Below are positions 1 to 7,816 of a stretch of DNA of 64,000 nt, in pieces. Source of the DNA: Phycisphaerales bacterium (GTDB lineage: Bacteria; Planctomycetota; Phycisphaerae; Phycisphaerales; UBA1924); the NCBI GenBank assembly GCA_040221175.1, contig JAVJVK010000004.1:666268-730267 (forward strand). Direction: 5' to 3'. Every line of letters begins with the position of its first letter. The first letter of the stretch is position 1. Position numbers and translations under genes: made by a program. The notes below the pieces were generated by a model. It worked only from the letters and a program-made list of their open reading frames with translations, did not search any database and was not told the DNA's origin.

Positions 1-410
1 GCACCTGGCACCATGCGGTGGAGTACAGCTACCCCACGCCGTCGGTAGACCGGGACGATCGGCTTTCGGTCGCCATCCCCTGGCTCGAGGCCCAGGGCAT
101 CTACAGCCGCGGGCGGTTTGGCATGTGGAAGTACGAGGTGGCCAATACCGACCACACGCTCATGCAGGGCGTCGAGGTCGTCGATCGCCTGGTGCTGGGC
201 GAACCCGAGCACACGATCGGCATCGTCTACAAGGTGACCGAGGACGGCCGAGAGGCCGCCGGCCACGACCGTCCGACGGTCGCGGGCTCGGGCGAAAAGC
301 GCCTGATCGGGTCGGCAACTGGGGGAGGCCCCGGACGCGGCTCGCAAGACGTGGCCGACGCGGAACTTGGGGCCAATGTGGGCAGCGAAAGCCGACCGAA
401 CGAATCATGA
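1..410 (+). CDS. FAD-dependent oxidoreductase (amine oxidase / UDP-galactopyranose mutase-like), C-terminal part
   Basis: The reading frame is open from the left edge (first complete codon at position 3), so only the last 135 or so residues are present. The conserved part ends near residue 70 and has the motif GIYSRGRFGMWKYEV followed by DHTLMQGVE. That pattern is typical of the C-terminal end of NAD(P)/FAD-binding amine-oxidase-fold proteins annotated as protoporphyrinogen oxidase-like or UDP-galactopyranose mutase-like, often found in surface-polysaccharide loci. The last 60 residues are low-complexity Gly/Ala/Arg and look like a disordered tail. The FAD-binding Rossmann motif lies outside the window, so the substrate cannot be judged. 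A GTG at 18 is internal, not the start. Confidence 0.7.
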   Translation, partial: TWHHAVEYSYPTPSVDRDDRLSVAIPWLEAQGIYSRGRFGMWKYEVANTDHTLMQGVEVVDRLVLGEPEHTIGIVYKVTEDGREAAGHDRPTVAGSGEKRLIGSATGGGPGRGSQDVADAELGANVGSESRPNES

Positions 411-640
411 CCTCGGATTAACCCGAACTATAACCAGTTGCGGACGTAAATCTGGCCCGCAAAACGCTGCGGATTGTGTCGGTTGCATCGGCTATTCGGG
501 CGAATGCTGGCCGAGTTCCATTCCCGGCGCACACTTACAGCAGTGAGGCACCCGGCCCCCTCGTGGTGGTCGGAACAGGGGTATGGCACACCACCCTGGG
601 TGTTGTGTCGTGGTGAGACACGGACGGAAGGCTCCGGGGT

Positions 641-1291
641 ATGGGCGTTCTTACGAGCCAATCGAATAACCCCCTGTTGGGGGGACGGTGGCAAGCCGAC
701 GTGCTGGCCATGGCCGACGAGTCGCATCTCGTCGCCTGGACGCCCTCGCCGCGCCGCCAGCTCGACTTCCTGGCATCGCTCGGCCAGTTCCTCCAATCCC
801 AGCGATACACCGAGGTGTTTCGCTTCCAAGGCCGACACATCCACGATCTGGAATCGTTCTGCGCGCAACTGGAACGCCACGTGCCCGGCCCGTCGCTGGC
901 GCGCCGCGTCCACGGCCCGCGCGGCGTGGTGTCACTCTTGCGAGGCCGTGACCCCGCACACTGCGGACCGGCCAGCCGGTTTCGCTTCCTCTTGTGGGAC
1001 GACGCCCACGTGCTGCTGCAACACGACCGCCGGCTCTTCGGCGAGTTGGTCGACGCCCTCATCGGCGTGTCGGCCGAGTCGGAGTACGTCGGCGACGATC
1101 TGCTTCTCATCCAGCGGGCGATCTTCGCGGGCAATGCCTCGCTGAAGACCTACGCCGACGATCCCACCGGCCAGTTCAACATCTGGCTGCCCGACGGGTT
1201 CGATGAGCCCTTCTGGGAAGTGGTCACGGGCATCGAGGCGCCATCAATCACGACGCTCTCGATCGATCGCCTGATCGAACCCGGCCGCTGA
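641..1291 (+). CDS. hypothetical protein
   Basis: A 216-residue soluble protein that I do not recognise. It has no signal peptide or membrane segment. It is rich in Asp, Arg and Trp, with a central stretch RFLLWDDAHVLLQHDR near residue 115 that looks like a folded core, and a Trp/Phe-containing end (NIWLPDGFDEPFWEVV). Codon usage (third-position G/C) agrees with neighbouring genes, which supports real coding. The ATG at 641 is preceded by GGAAGG about 8 bases upstream. The gene converges with the dockerin protein gene 9 bases downstream, leaving no room for a terminator. Function unknown. Confidence 0.6.
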   Translation: MGVLTSQSNNPLLGGRWQADVLAMADESHLVAWTPSPRRQLDFLASLGQFLQSQRYTEVFRFQGRHIHDLESFCAQLERHVPGPSLARRVHGPRGVVSLLRGRDPAHCGPASRFRFLLWDDAHVLLQHDRRLFGELVDALIGVSAESEYVGDDLLLIQRAIFAGNASLKTYADDPTGQFNIWLPDGFDEPFWEVVTGIEAPSITTLSIDRLIEPGR

Positions 1292-1300
1292 TTTCCGTGC

Positions 1301-2167
1301 TTAACCACACCCGGCCATGAACGACGCCTGGAAGCAGGCAAAGTCGTCCATGGTGACGCTGCCGTCGCCGTCGCAGTCAGCCGACGCCTCGCCCTGCGCG
1401 AACGCGTTCTGGAAGCACAGGAAATCGAAGATGGTCAGGTCGCCATCGCCGTCGCAATCGGCAGCGCACGCATACGAGCCGTACACCTCGTAGGGCAGCG
1501 ACACTTGCACGCCGCCCTCGGTACGGTTGCGTGCCGGACGCCATGCGCCAAGCACACGCTGGCGAGCCTCGCCCGTAACCGGCCGCGTGTCGTCGCCCAG
1601 GTACGGGCTGTAGGGTCCGCCATCGAGGCTGCCGCCCATCGTCCAGACGAGCCAGTAGTCTCCCGCGGGCACCGACCAGCCGAGATCACCCGCCGTGAGC
1701 GCAAACACGCGGCGGTCGATCGTAAAGGTCACGCCCGTCATCGCGACGAACGCGTCGGTCGGGGAGACCGACGAGAGCATGTTGGCATCGATATCTCCGG
1801 CGATGCGTGAACTACCCGCGTCGCCCGGGCGACCGTTCCACAGTTCAAGACCGAGTTGATCGATCGTGGACCCCTCGATGGCGCCCTGCTGGTAGCCAAA
1901 AACCACCACCGACTCGATCGTGGCCTGGCCGGTCAGCGTGATGGGCTCGGCCAGGCGATACGCAAGCGGCGCGTGCCCGCTCACGCCGGCCGACGCGCCG
2001 TCGGGCACGGCCCAGATCAGGTCGGCGCCGGTGTCGTGAGCGCCGGGCATGGAAGACAGCGGCCCGTTGAAGGCAAGTTGCTCCTGCCCCAGGGCAAGAG
2101 CCGCGAACCCAAACGAAGCAAGAACGATACCGGTCCGCATCGCGGCAATGGACGTAGTCTGGGCCAT
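1301..2167 (-). CDS. secreted GC-type dockerin domain protein
   Basis: A 288-residue exported protein. The ATG at 2167 is chosen because GGAGGAGA lies just upstream on the minus strand and a signal peptide follows directly (cleavage probable after ALALGQ, near residue 28). The middle 190 residues have no recognised domain but are beta-rich (repeated Val/Ile/Phe-Gly-Tyr patterns) and look like a carbohydrate-binding or adhesin-type sandwich. The last 50 residues hold two calcium-loop repeats, DCDGDGDLTIFDFLCFQNAF and DCDGDGSVTMDDFACFQASF, ending in AGCG. This is the same C-terminal module as in three other proteins in the window. By family knowledge it is a dockerin-like anchoring domain. Its partner is not visible here. 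Confidence 0.8.
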   Translation of the reverse strand: MAQTTSIAAMRTGIVLASFGFAALALGQEQLAFNGPLSSMPGAHDTGADLIWAVPDGASAGVSGHAPLAYRLAEPITLTGQATIESVVVFGYQQGAIEGSTIDQLGLELWNGRPGDAGSSRIAGDIDANMLSSVSPTDAFVAMTGVTFTIDRRVFALTAGDLGWSVPAGDYWLVWTMGGSLDGGPYSPYLGDDTRPVTGEARQRVLGAWRPARNRTEGGVQVSLPYEVYGSYACAADCDGDGDLTIFDFLCFQNAFAQGEASADCDGDGSVTMDDFACFQASFMAGCG

Positions 2168-2456
2168 GGGTCTCCTCCGGATGCAGATTACGCGCCGCCC
2201 GCATTCATCGCTACAGCGCGAACCGGCTGGGGGCCACCACACGCGGGCTTCATGGGCGTGATCCGCCAGCGAGAGGGCGCAGGATCCGCCGATTCCGAAA
2301 TTTTGCCCTGCTTCGGGCAACTGGGATAAACCACCCACCCCTTCTAAGCCGATGCGAATGTCGGAGCGAGAGCCATGGTGGCGAGGGACGTCCCCGACGG
2401 GCCCGGTGGTGGGGCCACGGGGATGGAACGGATTCTTCCACACGGTGGTGAACGAC

Positions 2457-2804
2457 ATGGATGCGGCACAACAGATCGAACTGAAGAGGCTCCAGAGCGA
2501 CCCCCAGCCCGAGGCGACCGACGCCGGGCCGTACGTCTTCGACCGTCGCCGCGCGACGCGCACGCCCGCCACGGGGCAGCGCCTGGGCGTGGTCTTCGGC
2601 GTCGAGGGCGGGCGATGGCTCTTGCCCCTCGAGCTGCGCGACACCAGCGCGGGCGGCGTAGGGCTGATCTCGGCTCAAGCACTCGAGGCCGGCGATCGCG
2701 TCACGCTGTACGACGAAGGAAGCCGCGCCACCTTCATCAAGGGCCGCATCGCACGATGTGCCCTTCGCGACGACGGCCGCTTCGACCTGGGCCTGTCGAT
2801 CTAG
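2457..2804 (+). CDS. PilZ domain protein (c-di-GMP receptor)
   Basis: A 115-residue protein made almost entirely of a PilZ domain. It shows the two c-di-GMP contact motifs: the arginine box DRRRATR near residue 29 and DTSAGG near residue 61, with about 30 residues between them as usual. It should bind cyclic di-GMP and act as a small effector or adaptor. The frame stays open back to an ATG at 2352, but that would add 35 residues without homology and no ribosome site. The ATG at 2457 has a weak GGTGGTG upstream. It converges with the HIT gene 18 bases downstream. No diguanylate cyclase is visible in the window. Confidence 0.8.
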   Translation: MDAAQQIELKRLQSDPQPEATDAGPYVFDRRRATRTPATGQRLGVVFGVEGGRWLLPLELRDTSAGGVGLISAQALEAGDRVTLYDEGSRATFIKGRIARCALRDDGRFDLGLSI

Positions 2805-2822
2805 TCGGCCGCTTGCACGATC

Positions 2823-3407
2823 TCAATCAAGGGTGTGCGACAGCCGTTCCCACGTCTGGTGGTACCGCTTGGCCATGTCGTCGAGTGCCTGGGGCACCAC
2901 ACGCACCTGACCGACGGTGGTGATGAAGTTCGTATCACCACCCCAGCGTGGCACGACGTGCACGTGCAGGTGGCTCGGCACGCCGGCGCCGGCGGCGCGG
3001 CCCTGGTTGATGCCCACGTTCAGCCCCTGGCATTCCAGCGTGCGCTCGGCCAGGTCGCAGGCCAGTTCGACGAGCATCCACAGGTGCGCTCGGTCCTGCG
3101 GCTCGTAGTCCAGCAGCCTCGCACGCGGCTCGCCCAGCGCCACGAGCAAATGACCGTTGGCGTAGGGGAACGCGTTGAGCAGGATCATGCCGCGCTCGGT
3201 CCGTGCAACGACGTGGTTGGATTGATCGGCCTTCGGGCTGGCCCAATAGGCCGAGAGGAACGTGCCGCCGGAGCCGTCGGTGGTCTTGGGCCCGGACTCT
3301 CCCAGCGACTGGAGGTACGTCAGCCGCCAGGGCGCATGGATGCCTTCGGGCCCGGCGGGGCGATTATCGGATCCGCGGCCGGGCGTGGCATGGTCGTCGG
3401 TGGGCAT
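2823..3407 (-). CDS. HIT family protein, Ap4A phosphorylase-like
   Basis: A 194-residue histidine-triad hydrolase/transferase. It carries the N-terminal APWRLTYL signature and the catalytic triad HLHVHVVPRWGGDTNF near residues 145-160. The residues after the triad (PRWGGDTNF) match the bacterial Ap4A phosphorylase branch better than the HINT branch. Expected role: phosphorolysis or hydrolysis of diadenosine polyphosphates or related nucleotides in the cytosol. The ATG at 3407 is used because upstream codons have no family similarity. TACAGT sits 5 bases before this start, so a very short leader is possible. The gene stands alone between convergent pilZ and divergent CBS genes. Confidence 0.85.
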   Translation of the reverse strand: MPTDDHATPGRGSDNRPAGPEGIHAPWRLTYLQSLGESGPKTTDGSGGTFLSAYWASPKADQSNHVVARTERGMILLNAFPYANGHLLVALGEPRARLLDYEPQDRAHLWMLVELACDLAERTLECQGLNVGINQGRAAGAGVPSHLHVHVVPRWGGDTNFITTVGQVRVVPQALDDMAKRYHQTWERLSHTLD

Positions 3408-3479
3408 GAGCGACTGTAGCGGCTGCGCGCCGAGCCTTGATCGACCGATATTAAGGTTGGATCCAACGGAGGCACGTCG

Positions 3480-3917
3480 ATGAAAATCGCCGACATCATG
3501 ACCCGCCAGATCGTGACCGCGCATATGGACGAGGACCTTGAGCACGTCCGCGAGCTCTTCACCCGCTACCGCTTCCGGCACCTGCCGATCGTCGGCGACG
3601 ACGGCGGCCTGGTGGGGATCGTCTCCGATCGCGACATGCTGGCCCACGTGAGCCCGTTCGCGGGCACCATCAACGAGCGCACCGCCGACGCCAACAGCCT
3701 GAAGCGTCGGGTCCATCAGATCATGACGCGTGATCCGCAGACCGTGTCGCCCGAGGAGTCGGCCGAAGGCGCCACGCTGATGCTGCTGCATCGTCGCATC
3801 TCGGCCATGCCGGTGGTCGACGACCGCGGGCGGCTGGTGGGCATCGTTACCATGCGGGACCTCACAAGGTGGCTGCTCAATCGCGAAAAGCCGCAGCAGC
3901 GGGACGGCGCAGCTTAG
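3480..3917 (+). CDS. CBS domain pair protein
   Basis: A 145-residue protein consisting of two CBS domains and nothing else (about residues 1-60 and 75-135). Each repeat starts with the usual I-M-T-R pattern (DIMTRQIVTAHMDEDL; QIMTRDPQTVSPEESA) and ends in GIVSDRDML or GIVTMRDLT. Stand-alone CBS pairs bind adenine nucleotides and regulate partner proteins; the partner is not identifiable here. A clear ribosome site (GGAGG, about 7 bases before ATG) supports the start. Transcription is divergent from the HIT gene, across a 72-base gap. Confidence 0.85.
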   Translation: MKIADIMTRQIVTAHMDEDLEHVRELFTRYRFRHLPIVGDDGGLVGIVSDRDMLAHVSPFAGTINERTADANSLKRRVHQIMTRDPQTVSPEESAEGATLMLLHRRISAMPVVDDRGRLVGIVTMRDLTRWLLNREKPQQRDGAA

Positions 3918-4017
3918 GGTATTCACGGATCTGTGAAACGGTCTGAACGGTGGCCGGGGGGGGCAGGGCGGATATACTCTCCGTTCCACGCACCAGACGC
4001 ATCTTCGGAGCCGGGCC

Positions 4018-4254
4018 ATGAAGCAGGACACCCACCCCACGTACTACCCCAACTGCAAGGTCTACCACAACGGCGAGGTCGTGATGACCGTGGGCGCCAC
4101 CGTGCCCGAGATGCACGTGGAAGTCTGGTCGGGCTCGCACCCGTTCTTTACGGGCAAGCAGGCCTTCGTCGACGCCGCTGGACGCGTCGAGAAGTTCCAG
4201 CGCAAGTTTGGCGGCAACTACTTTGCCGGCAAGGACAAGAAGAAGGCCAAGTAA
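4018..4254 (+). CDS. rpmE: 50S ribosomal protein L31
   Basis: A 78-residue ribosomal protein L31 of the large subunit. It shows the N-terminal MKQDTHPTYY and the conserved HPFFTGKQ...GRVEKFQRKFG core. The zinc-binding cysteines of the C+ form are mostly absent: one Cys remains near residue 13 and the usual CxxC before HPFF is replaced by VWSGS. It is therefore the zinc-independent (C-minus) type. GGAG lies about 10 bases before the ATG. The gene has its own intrinsic terminator 35 bases downstream, so it is probably monocistronic. Confidence 0.92.
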   Translation: MKQDTHPTYYPNCKVYHNGEVVMTVGATVPEMHVEVWSGSHPFFTGKQAFVDAAGRVEKFQRKFGGNYFAGKDKKKAK

Positions 4255-4288
4255 GACCTTCGACCCTGCCTCAAATCGACACCCCCTC

Positions 4289-4319
4289 GACCGCACGGCT
4301 TCCCGTGCGGTCTTTCGTT
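4289..4319 (+). terminator. intrinsic terminator after rpmE
   Basis: Perfect 10-bp stem GACCGCACGG / CCGTGCGGTC with a CTTC loop (stem arms 4289-4298 and 4303-4312), followed by TTTCGTT. It lies 35 bases after the L31 stop codon. Confidence 0.85.
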
Positions 4320-4455
4320 GGGCGTCCGGTGGTTATGGGGCAACGCAATTTGCCCAAGCCGCATGTTCGTCATGCCTTCCGCCCAGTGCGTGCCACATTC
4401 GCTTCATCGCGACAGCGCCCCGGCCATTGGGTCGATGAACGCATCAGGAAGTCCC

Positions 4456-5202
4456 ATGTTCACGGCAATGGATGCCAGCCCGTCGACCACGCAAGCCGCC
4501 ACCTATCGGGCGCGAGTTGGCCTCCCGCGACAGAAACCCGAGCGATCGACGTCGGGCAAGGAACTGAGCGAGTCCGAGGAGCGCAAGCTCAAGGAGCTTC
4601 GCGAAACCGATCAACGCGTTCGTCGGCACGAAGAGGCCCACAAGGCAGCCGCGGGCTCGCTCTATCGCGGCGGACCGAACTACAGCTACGAAACCGGGCC
4701 GGACGGCAAGCGATATGCCGTTTCGGGCTCGGTGCAGATCGATACCTCGCCCGGTCGCACGCCCGAGGAAACGGTGCAGAAGGCCGCGCGAATCCGCCGT
4801 GCAGCATTGGCGCCCGTCGATCCGTCGGGCACCGACCGCGCCGTGGCCTCGAAGGCGACGCGCATGGAAGATGCCGCGCGGCGCGCGATGGTCAGGGACA
4901 GCGTGACCAGCGAGGCCGCGCCGCAGGTTCGCACGACCAAGGCGCCACCGCTGCCCATCCGCGAGCGTTCGGATGACGACGCAACCCCGGCGGCAAACGC
5001 CCCGGAGCCAAGCCGGATCGACGTTGCCGAGGTCGACCAAACGGCAAGCATCGAGTCGGTCGCGGCGGAGACCTTGTCGCCGGGCGACCTGGGCGGCGAG
5101 GTGTGGGCTTCAACCAGTGCCCTGAGCGATTCGTCGCAGCTCAAACAGGAGCGCCGGGCCGACGGATCAATCCCGACGCCGCACGTGGACGTGATGGCCT
5201 AG
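4456..5202 (+). CDS. putative metalloprotease, CJM1_0395 / SprA-related family
   Basis: A 248-residue protein. Residues from about 35 to 145 carry the family core: ELSESEERKLKELRETD, then the zinc-protease-like HEEAH motif, then YETGPDGKRYAVSG and the helical region ending in ATRMEDAARRAM. By family knowledge these are putative metalloproteases of unknown substrate (Pfam SprA-related). The activity is unproven. The rest is a disordered Ala/Ser/Glu tail. The ATG at 4456 is preferred over 4435 because AGGAAG lies 5 bases before it. The gene overlaps the convergent FecCD gene by the 4-base palindrome CTAG, both genes stopping on TAG. Confidence 0.75.
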   Translation: MFTAMDASPSTTQAATYRARVGLPRQKPERSTSGKELSESEERKLKELRETDQRVRRHEEAHKAAAGSLYRGGPNYSYETGPDGKRYAVSGSVQIDTSPGRTPEETVQKAARIRRAALAPVDPSGTDRAVASKATRMEDAARRAMVRDSVTSEAAPQVRTTKAPPLPIRERSDDDATPAANAPEPSRIDVAEVDQTASIESVAAETLSPGDLGGEVWASTSALSDSSQLKQERRADGSIPTPHVDVMA

Positions 5203-6146
5203 GACGGCCGGCTTGCCTGGCTCCGCAGGATGATGACCAGCGCAGGCGCGGCCAATATGGCAACGACCACGCCGGTGGGAAGGCGTCCGGTTTCCATCGG
5301 CAAGGCCCGAGCGAGCGCATCGCTGGCAAGCATGATCATCGCACCAACCATCGCAGCGCCGAACACCAGGGGCGTGTGACGCGGGCCCATGAGCATCCGT
5401 ACGAGGTGGGGGCACACCAGGCCGAGGAACGCGATCGGTCCTGCGAGCACCACCGCGATGGCGGTAAGCACGCCCGACACCAGCACCATCTCGACGCGCA
5501 GCCGCCGGAGCGGGACGCCGGTCGTGCGTGCCTCGTCTTCGCCCATCGCAGCCGCGTCGAGCGCTCGCCCGCGCCAGGCCACCCAGAGCACGCCGGCCAG
5601 CGTCACGCCGCCCGCCATCAGCATCTGCCCCGTGGTGAGCGATTCGGTGAGCGAGCCGAAGTACCAGCCGCCCTCCAGCCTTGCGCTGGGAGGCATAAGA
5701 GCACGCACGGCACTGGCCATAGACCCCAGGCCGATCGCCAGAGCTACGCCGACGAGGATCAGCGTGACCGGCTCCACTTGACCGCGTCTTCGTCCCAGCA
5801 GCAGCACTAGGCCGAGCGCCCCGATCGACCCGACCAGCGCCGCCACGTCGTCGCGGATGGCCCAGCCCACCGCGTGCACCACCGTGACGGCAAGCACGGC
5901 GCCGGCGGACATGCCCAGCAGGTCGGGCGAAGCCAGCGGATTTCGCAGCATGGCCTGCAATGCCACGCCCGCCGCGCCCAGGGAGACTCCAACGATGATG
6001 GCCGCGATGGCGCGATCGAGGCGGATGCCCCACACCACCGAACTTCCCGGCAGGGCCAGCCCCCCACCGGGCTCGATCAAGAGCCGAACACCCAGTGTCA
6101 GGGCAAGCAGAAGGGCGAGCAGGATGAGGGCGACCCGAACGGGCAT
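5199..6146 (-). CDS. FecCD-family ABC transporter permease (iron siderophore / cobalamin type)
   Basis: A 315-residue polytopic membrane protein with about nine hydrophobic helices. It matches the FecCD/BtuC permease family: GVALQAMLRNPLASPDLLG after the second helix, and GPIAFLGLVCPHLVRML in the cytoplasmic coupling-helix region that touches the ATPase. It should form the inner-membrane channel for Fe-siderophore, haem or vitamin B12 uptake. No ATPase or binding-protein gene adjoins it, so partners must lie elsewhere. The start at 6146 gives the usual length. Upstream in-frame codons overlap the divergent atpC promoter region and have no similarity. Converges with, and overlaps by CTAG, the preceding gene. 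Confidence 0.88.
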   Translation of the reverse strand: MPVRVALILLALLLALTLGVRLLIEPGGGLALPGSSVVWGIRLDRAIAAIIVGVSLGAAGVALQAMLRNPLASPDLLGMSAGAVLAVTVVHAVGWAIRDDVAALVGSIGALGLVLLLGRRRGQVEPVTLILVGVALAIGLGSMASAVRALMPPSARLEGGWYFGSLTESLTTGQMLMAGGVTLAGVLWVAWRGRALDAAAMGEDEARTTGVPLRRLRVEMVLVSGVLTAIAVVLAGPIAFLGLVCPHLVRMLMGPRHTPLVFGAAMVGAMIMLASDALARALPMETGRLPTGVVVAILAAPALVIILRSQASRPS

Positions 6147-6227
6147 GGGCCAGCGTATGGCGCTACCATGGCGGCCCCGGCCCTTGGGGCCGGCCTGAGA
6201 CGACTTCCTACACGGAGCCGGGCACGC

Positions 6228-6650
6228 ATGAGCACCCTCACCTGCAAGCTGATCACCCCCGATGGCGTGCTGTCGGACGGACCGGTGCAGTACGCCTCCA
6301 TCCCCGCCCACGACGGCCAGTTCGGCGTGATGCCCGGCCGCGCCCCGGTGGTGGCCAAGCTGGGCCTGGGCCTGCTGACGCTCAAGACCAGCGAGCGGCA
6401 GGAGCAGGTCTACCTGGTCGAGGACGGCTTCGTGCAGGTCTCCAACAACACCATCCGCGTGCTGGCCAGCAGTGCGAAGGCGCCGGCCGACCTGAGCGAG
6501 CAGGACGCCAAGGCCGAACTGGCCGAGGCCGAGGCCCGCCGCGTACCCAAAGACCACCCCGATCCCGTCGCCGAGCAGGAGCGCATCTCCCGCCAGATGG
6601 AGCGTGCGAAGCTGCAGTTGCGACTCATCCGCGAGCGCGATCGGCGGTAA
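6228..6650 (+). CDS. atpC: F1F0 ATP synthase subunit epsilon
   Basis: A 140-residue epsilon subunit of the F1 sector. The N-terminal beta-sandwich is clear (LTCKLITPDGVLSDGPVQYA, then IPAHDGQFGVMPGRAPVV, the most conserved motif of the family). The helical C-terminal hairpin is divergent and longer than usual, ending in Arg/Glu-rich coiled coil. GGAG lies about 9 bases before the ATG. The gene is not next to atpD or any other ATP synthase gene: it is flanked by a divergent ABC permease and a convergent agmatinase-type gene, and has its own terminator. Confidence 0.88.
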   Translation: MSTLTCKLITPDGVLSDGPVQYASIPAHDGQFGVMPGRAPVVAKLGLGLLTLKTSERQEQVYLVEDGFVQVSNNTIRVLASSAKAPADLSEQDAKAELAEAEARRVPKDHPDPVAEQERISRQMERAKLQLRLIRERDRR

Positions 6651-6672
6651 GACCAATCGATCGTTTGAGACA

Positions 6673-6697
6673 AGACCGCGTTCGACGCGGTTCTTTT
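6673..6697 (+). terminator. intrinsic terminator of atpC, probably bidirectional
   Basis: Stem ACCGCG / CGCGGT with loop TTCGA (plus a G-T pair at the base), followed by TCTTTT. It sits 24 bases after the atpC stop and touches the stop codon of the convergent agmatinase-family gene, so it could end both transcripts. Confidence 0.7.
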
Positions 6698-7694
6698 ATG
6701 CGCCCAGTGCGCACATCTTGTACAGCACCCGCGCCCCCACCACTGCGTCGATGGATCGCACGCTCGGGTCCGGGTCGGGCGCGACCTCGACCAGGTCGAA
6801 CCCGACCACCTTCTTGCCGCTGTCGACGATGGCCTTGATGAGCGCCGCCGCCTGCGAGAAGCTCATGCCCCCGGGCACGGGCGTGCCGGTGTTGGGGCAC
6901 AGGTAGACCTCGAGCGCATCGATGTCGAAGGTGACGTAGATCGCGTCGGGCAGCGCTTCCAGTGCCCGCTCGACCAGATTCTTGAACAGCACCGGGTCGC
7001 CGCCCGTGTCGGCGATGTCTTCGCCAAAAACCGTGGTCACGGGCTTGCCCAGCGTGTCCTTGGCCGATCGGGCGAAGTCCAGTTCCTCCCTGCAATAGTC
7101 GCGGATGCCGATCTGAGCCAGGGCCTTCACGCCCGGAATCATCGTGAGCGCGTTGCGCATGATCGAGGCGTGGCTGTGCGTCAGCCCGCAATAGGCGTCG
7201 CGCAGGTCCATGTGGGCGTCCATCTGCAGGATGCCGATCTCGCCGGCGTGCTCGGCGCAGGCCTCGATGGCCCCCAGCGGCACGCTGTGCTCGCCGCCGA
7301 CCAGGCCGGGTGTCTTGCCGTCCTTCAGGATGCCAGCGACCGTCTCGCGTACGTACGCACGCACGCGCTCGCTGGCGGCGTTCACCCGGCCCCGGGCGTC
7401 CTCGTCCACCGGCGGCTCGCCCTCGACCTCGATCAGCACCTCGGCATCGGGACGCACCGCCGCGGAGAGTTCGGCGATCCAGGGCTCGATGGGCTCCATG
7501 ACGATGCCGCGATCACAGATGCGACCCAGCCGCAGGTCTTCGAGGTCGACCTGGGCCGAGGCTTCGAGAACGGCCAGCGGCCCATTAGCCGTACCGGGGC
7601 GGTAGCTGGTGGTCGCGTCGAAGGGGATCCCCACGAGCACGACGCTGGCGTCGTTGCGAGTCGTTGGCAGGCGGAGGAAGTCGGGCTGGGTCAT
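6696..7694 (-). CDS. agmatinase / arginase-family ureohydrolase
   Basis: A 332-residue cytosolic ureohydrolase with the binuclear manganese ligands visible in order: GGEHS (near residue 145), MDAHMDLRD (near 170), SHASIMR, and FDIDALE (near 265) followed by NTGTPVPGG. By family this hydrolyses a guanidino compound (agmatine, arginine or guanidinobutyrate) to urea and an amine. The canonical DxDxxDP has Glu in place of the last Asp (DIDALE). Substrate is not decided by the sequence; similar planctomycete and Bacteroidetes enzymes are annotated agmatinase (speB). ATG at 7694 with GGGAG about 9 bases upstream. Converges on atpC. Confidence 0.82.
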   Translation of the reverse strand: MTQPDFLRLPTTRNDASVVLVGIPFDATTSYRPGTANGPLAVLEASAQVDLEDLRLGRICDRGIVMEPIEPWIAELSAAVRPDAEVLIEVEGEPPVDEDARGRVNAASERVRAYVRETVAGILKDGKTPGLVGGEHSVPLGAIEACAEHAGEIGILQMDAHMDLRDAYCGLTHSHASIMRNALTMIPGVKALAQIGIRDYCREELDFARSAKDTLGKPVTTVFGEDIADTGGDPVLFKNLVERALEALPDAIYVTFDIDALEVYLCPNTGTPVPGGMSFSQAAALIKAIVDSGKKVVGFDLVEVAPDPDPSVRSIDAVVGARVLYKMCALGA

Positions 7695-7816
7695 GCAGGA
7701 ACGCTCCCGATAGCCGATGGAAGGCGTGCGACGGCGCCACGGTAGCGCTTGCTTGGCCCGCCCGGGGTGGGTAGGTTGCCTGCGATTCGCCCGCATCCAG
7801 ATCTCGTGGAGACGCC

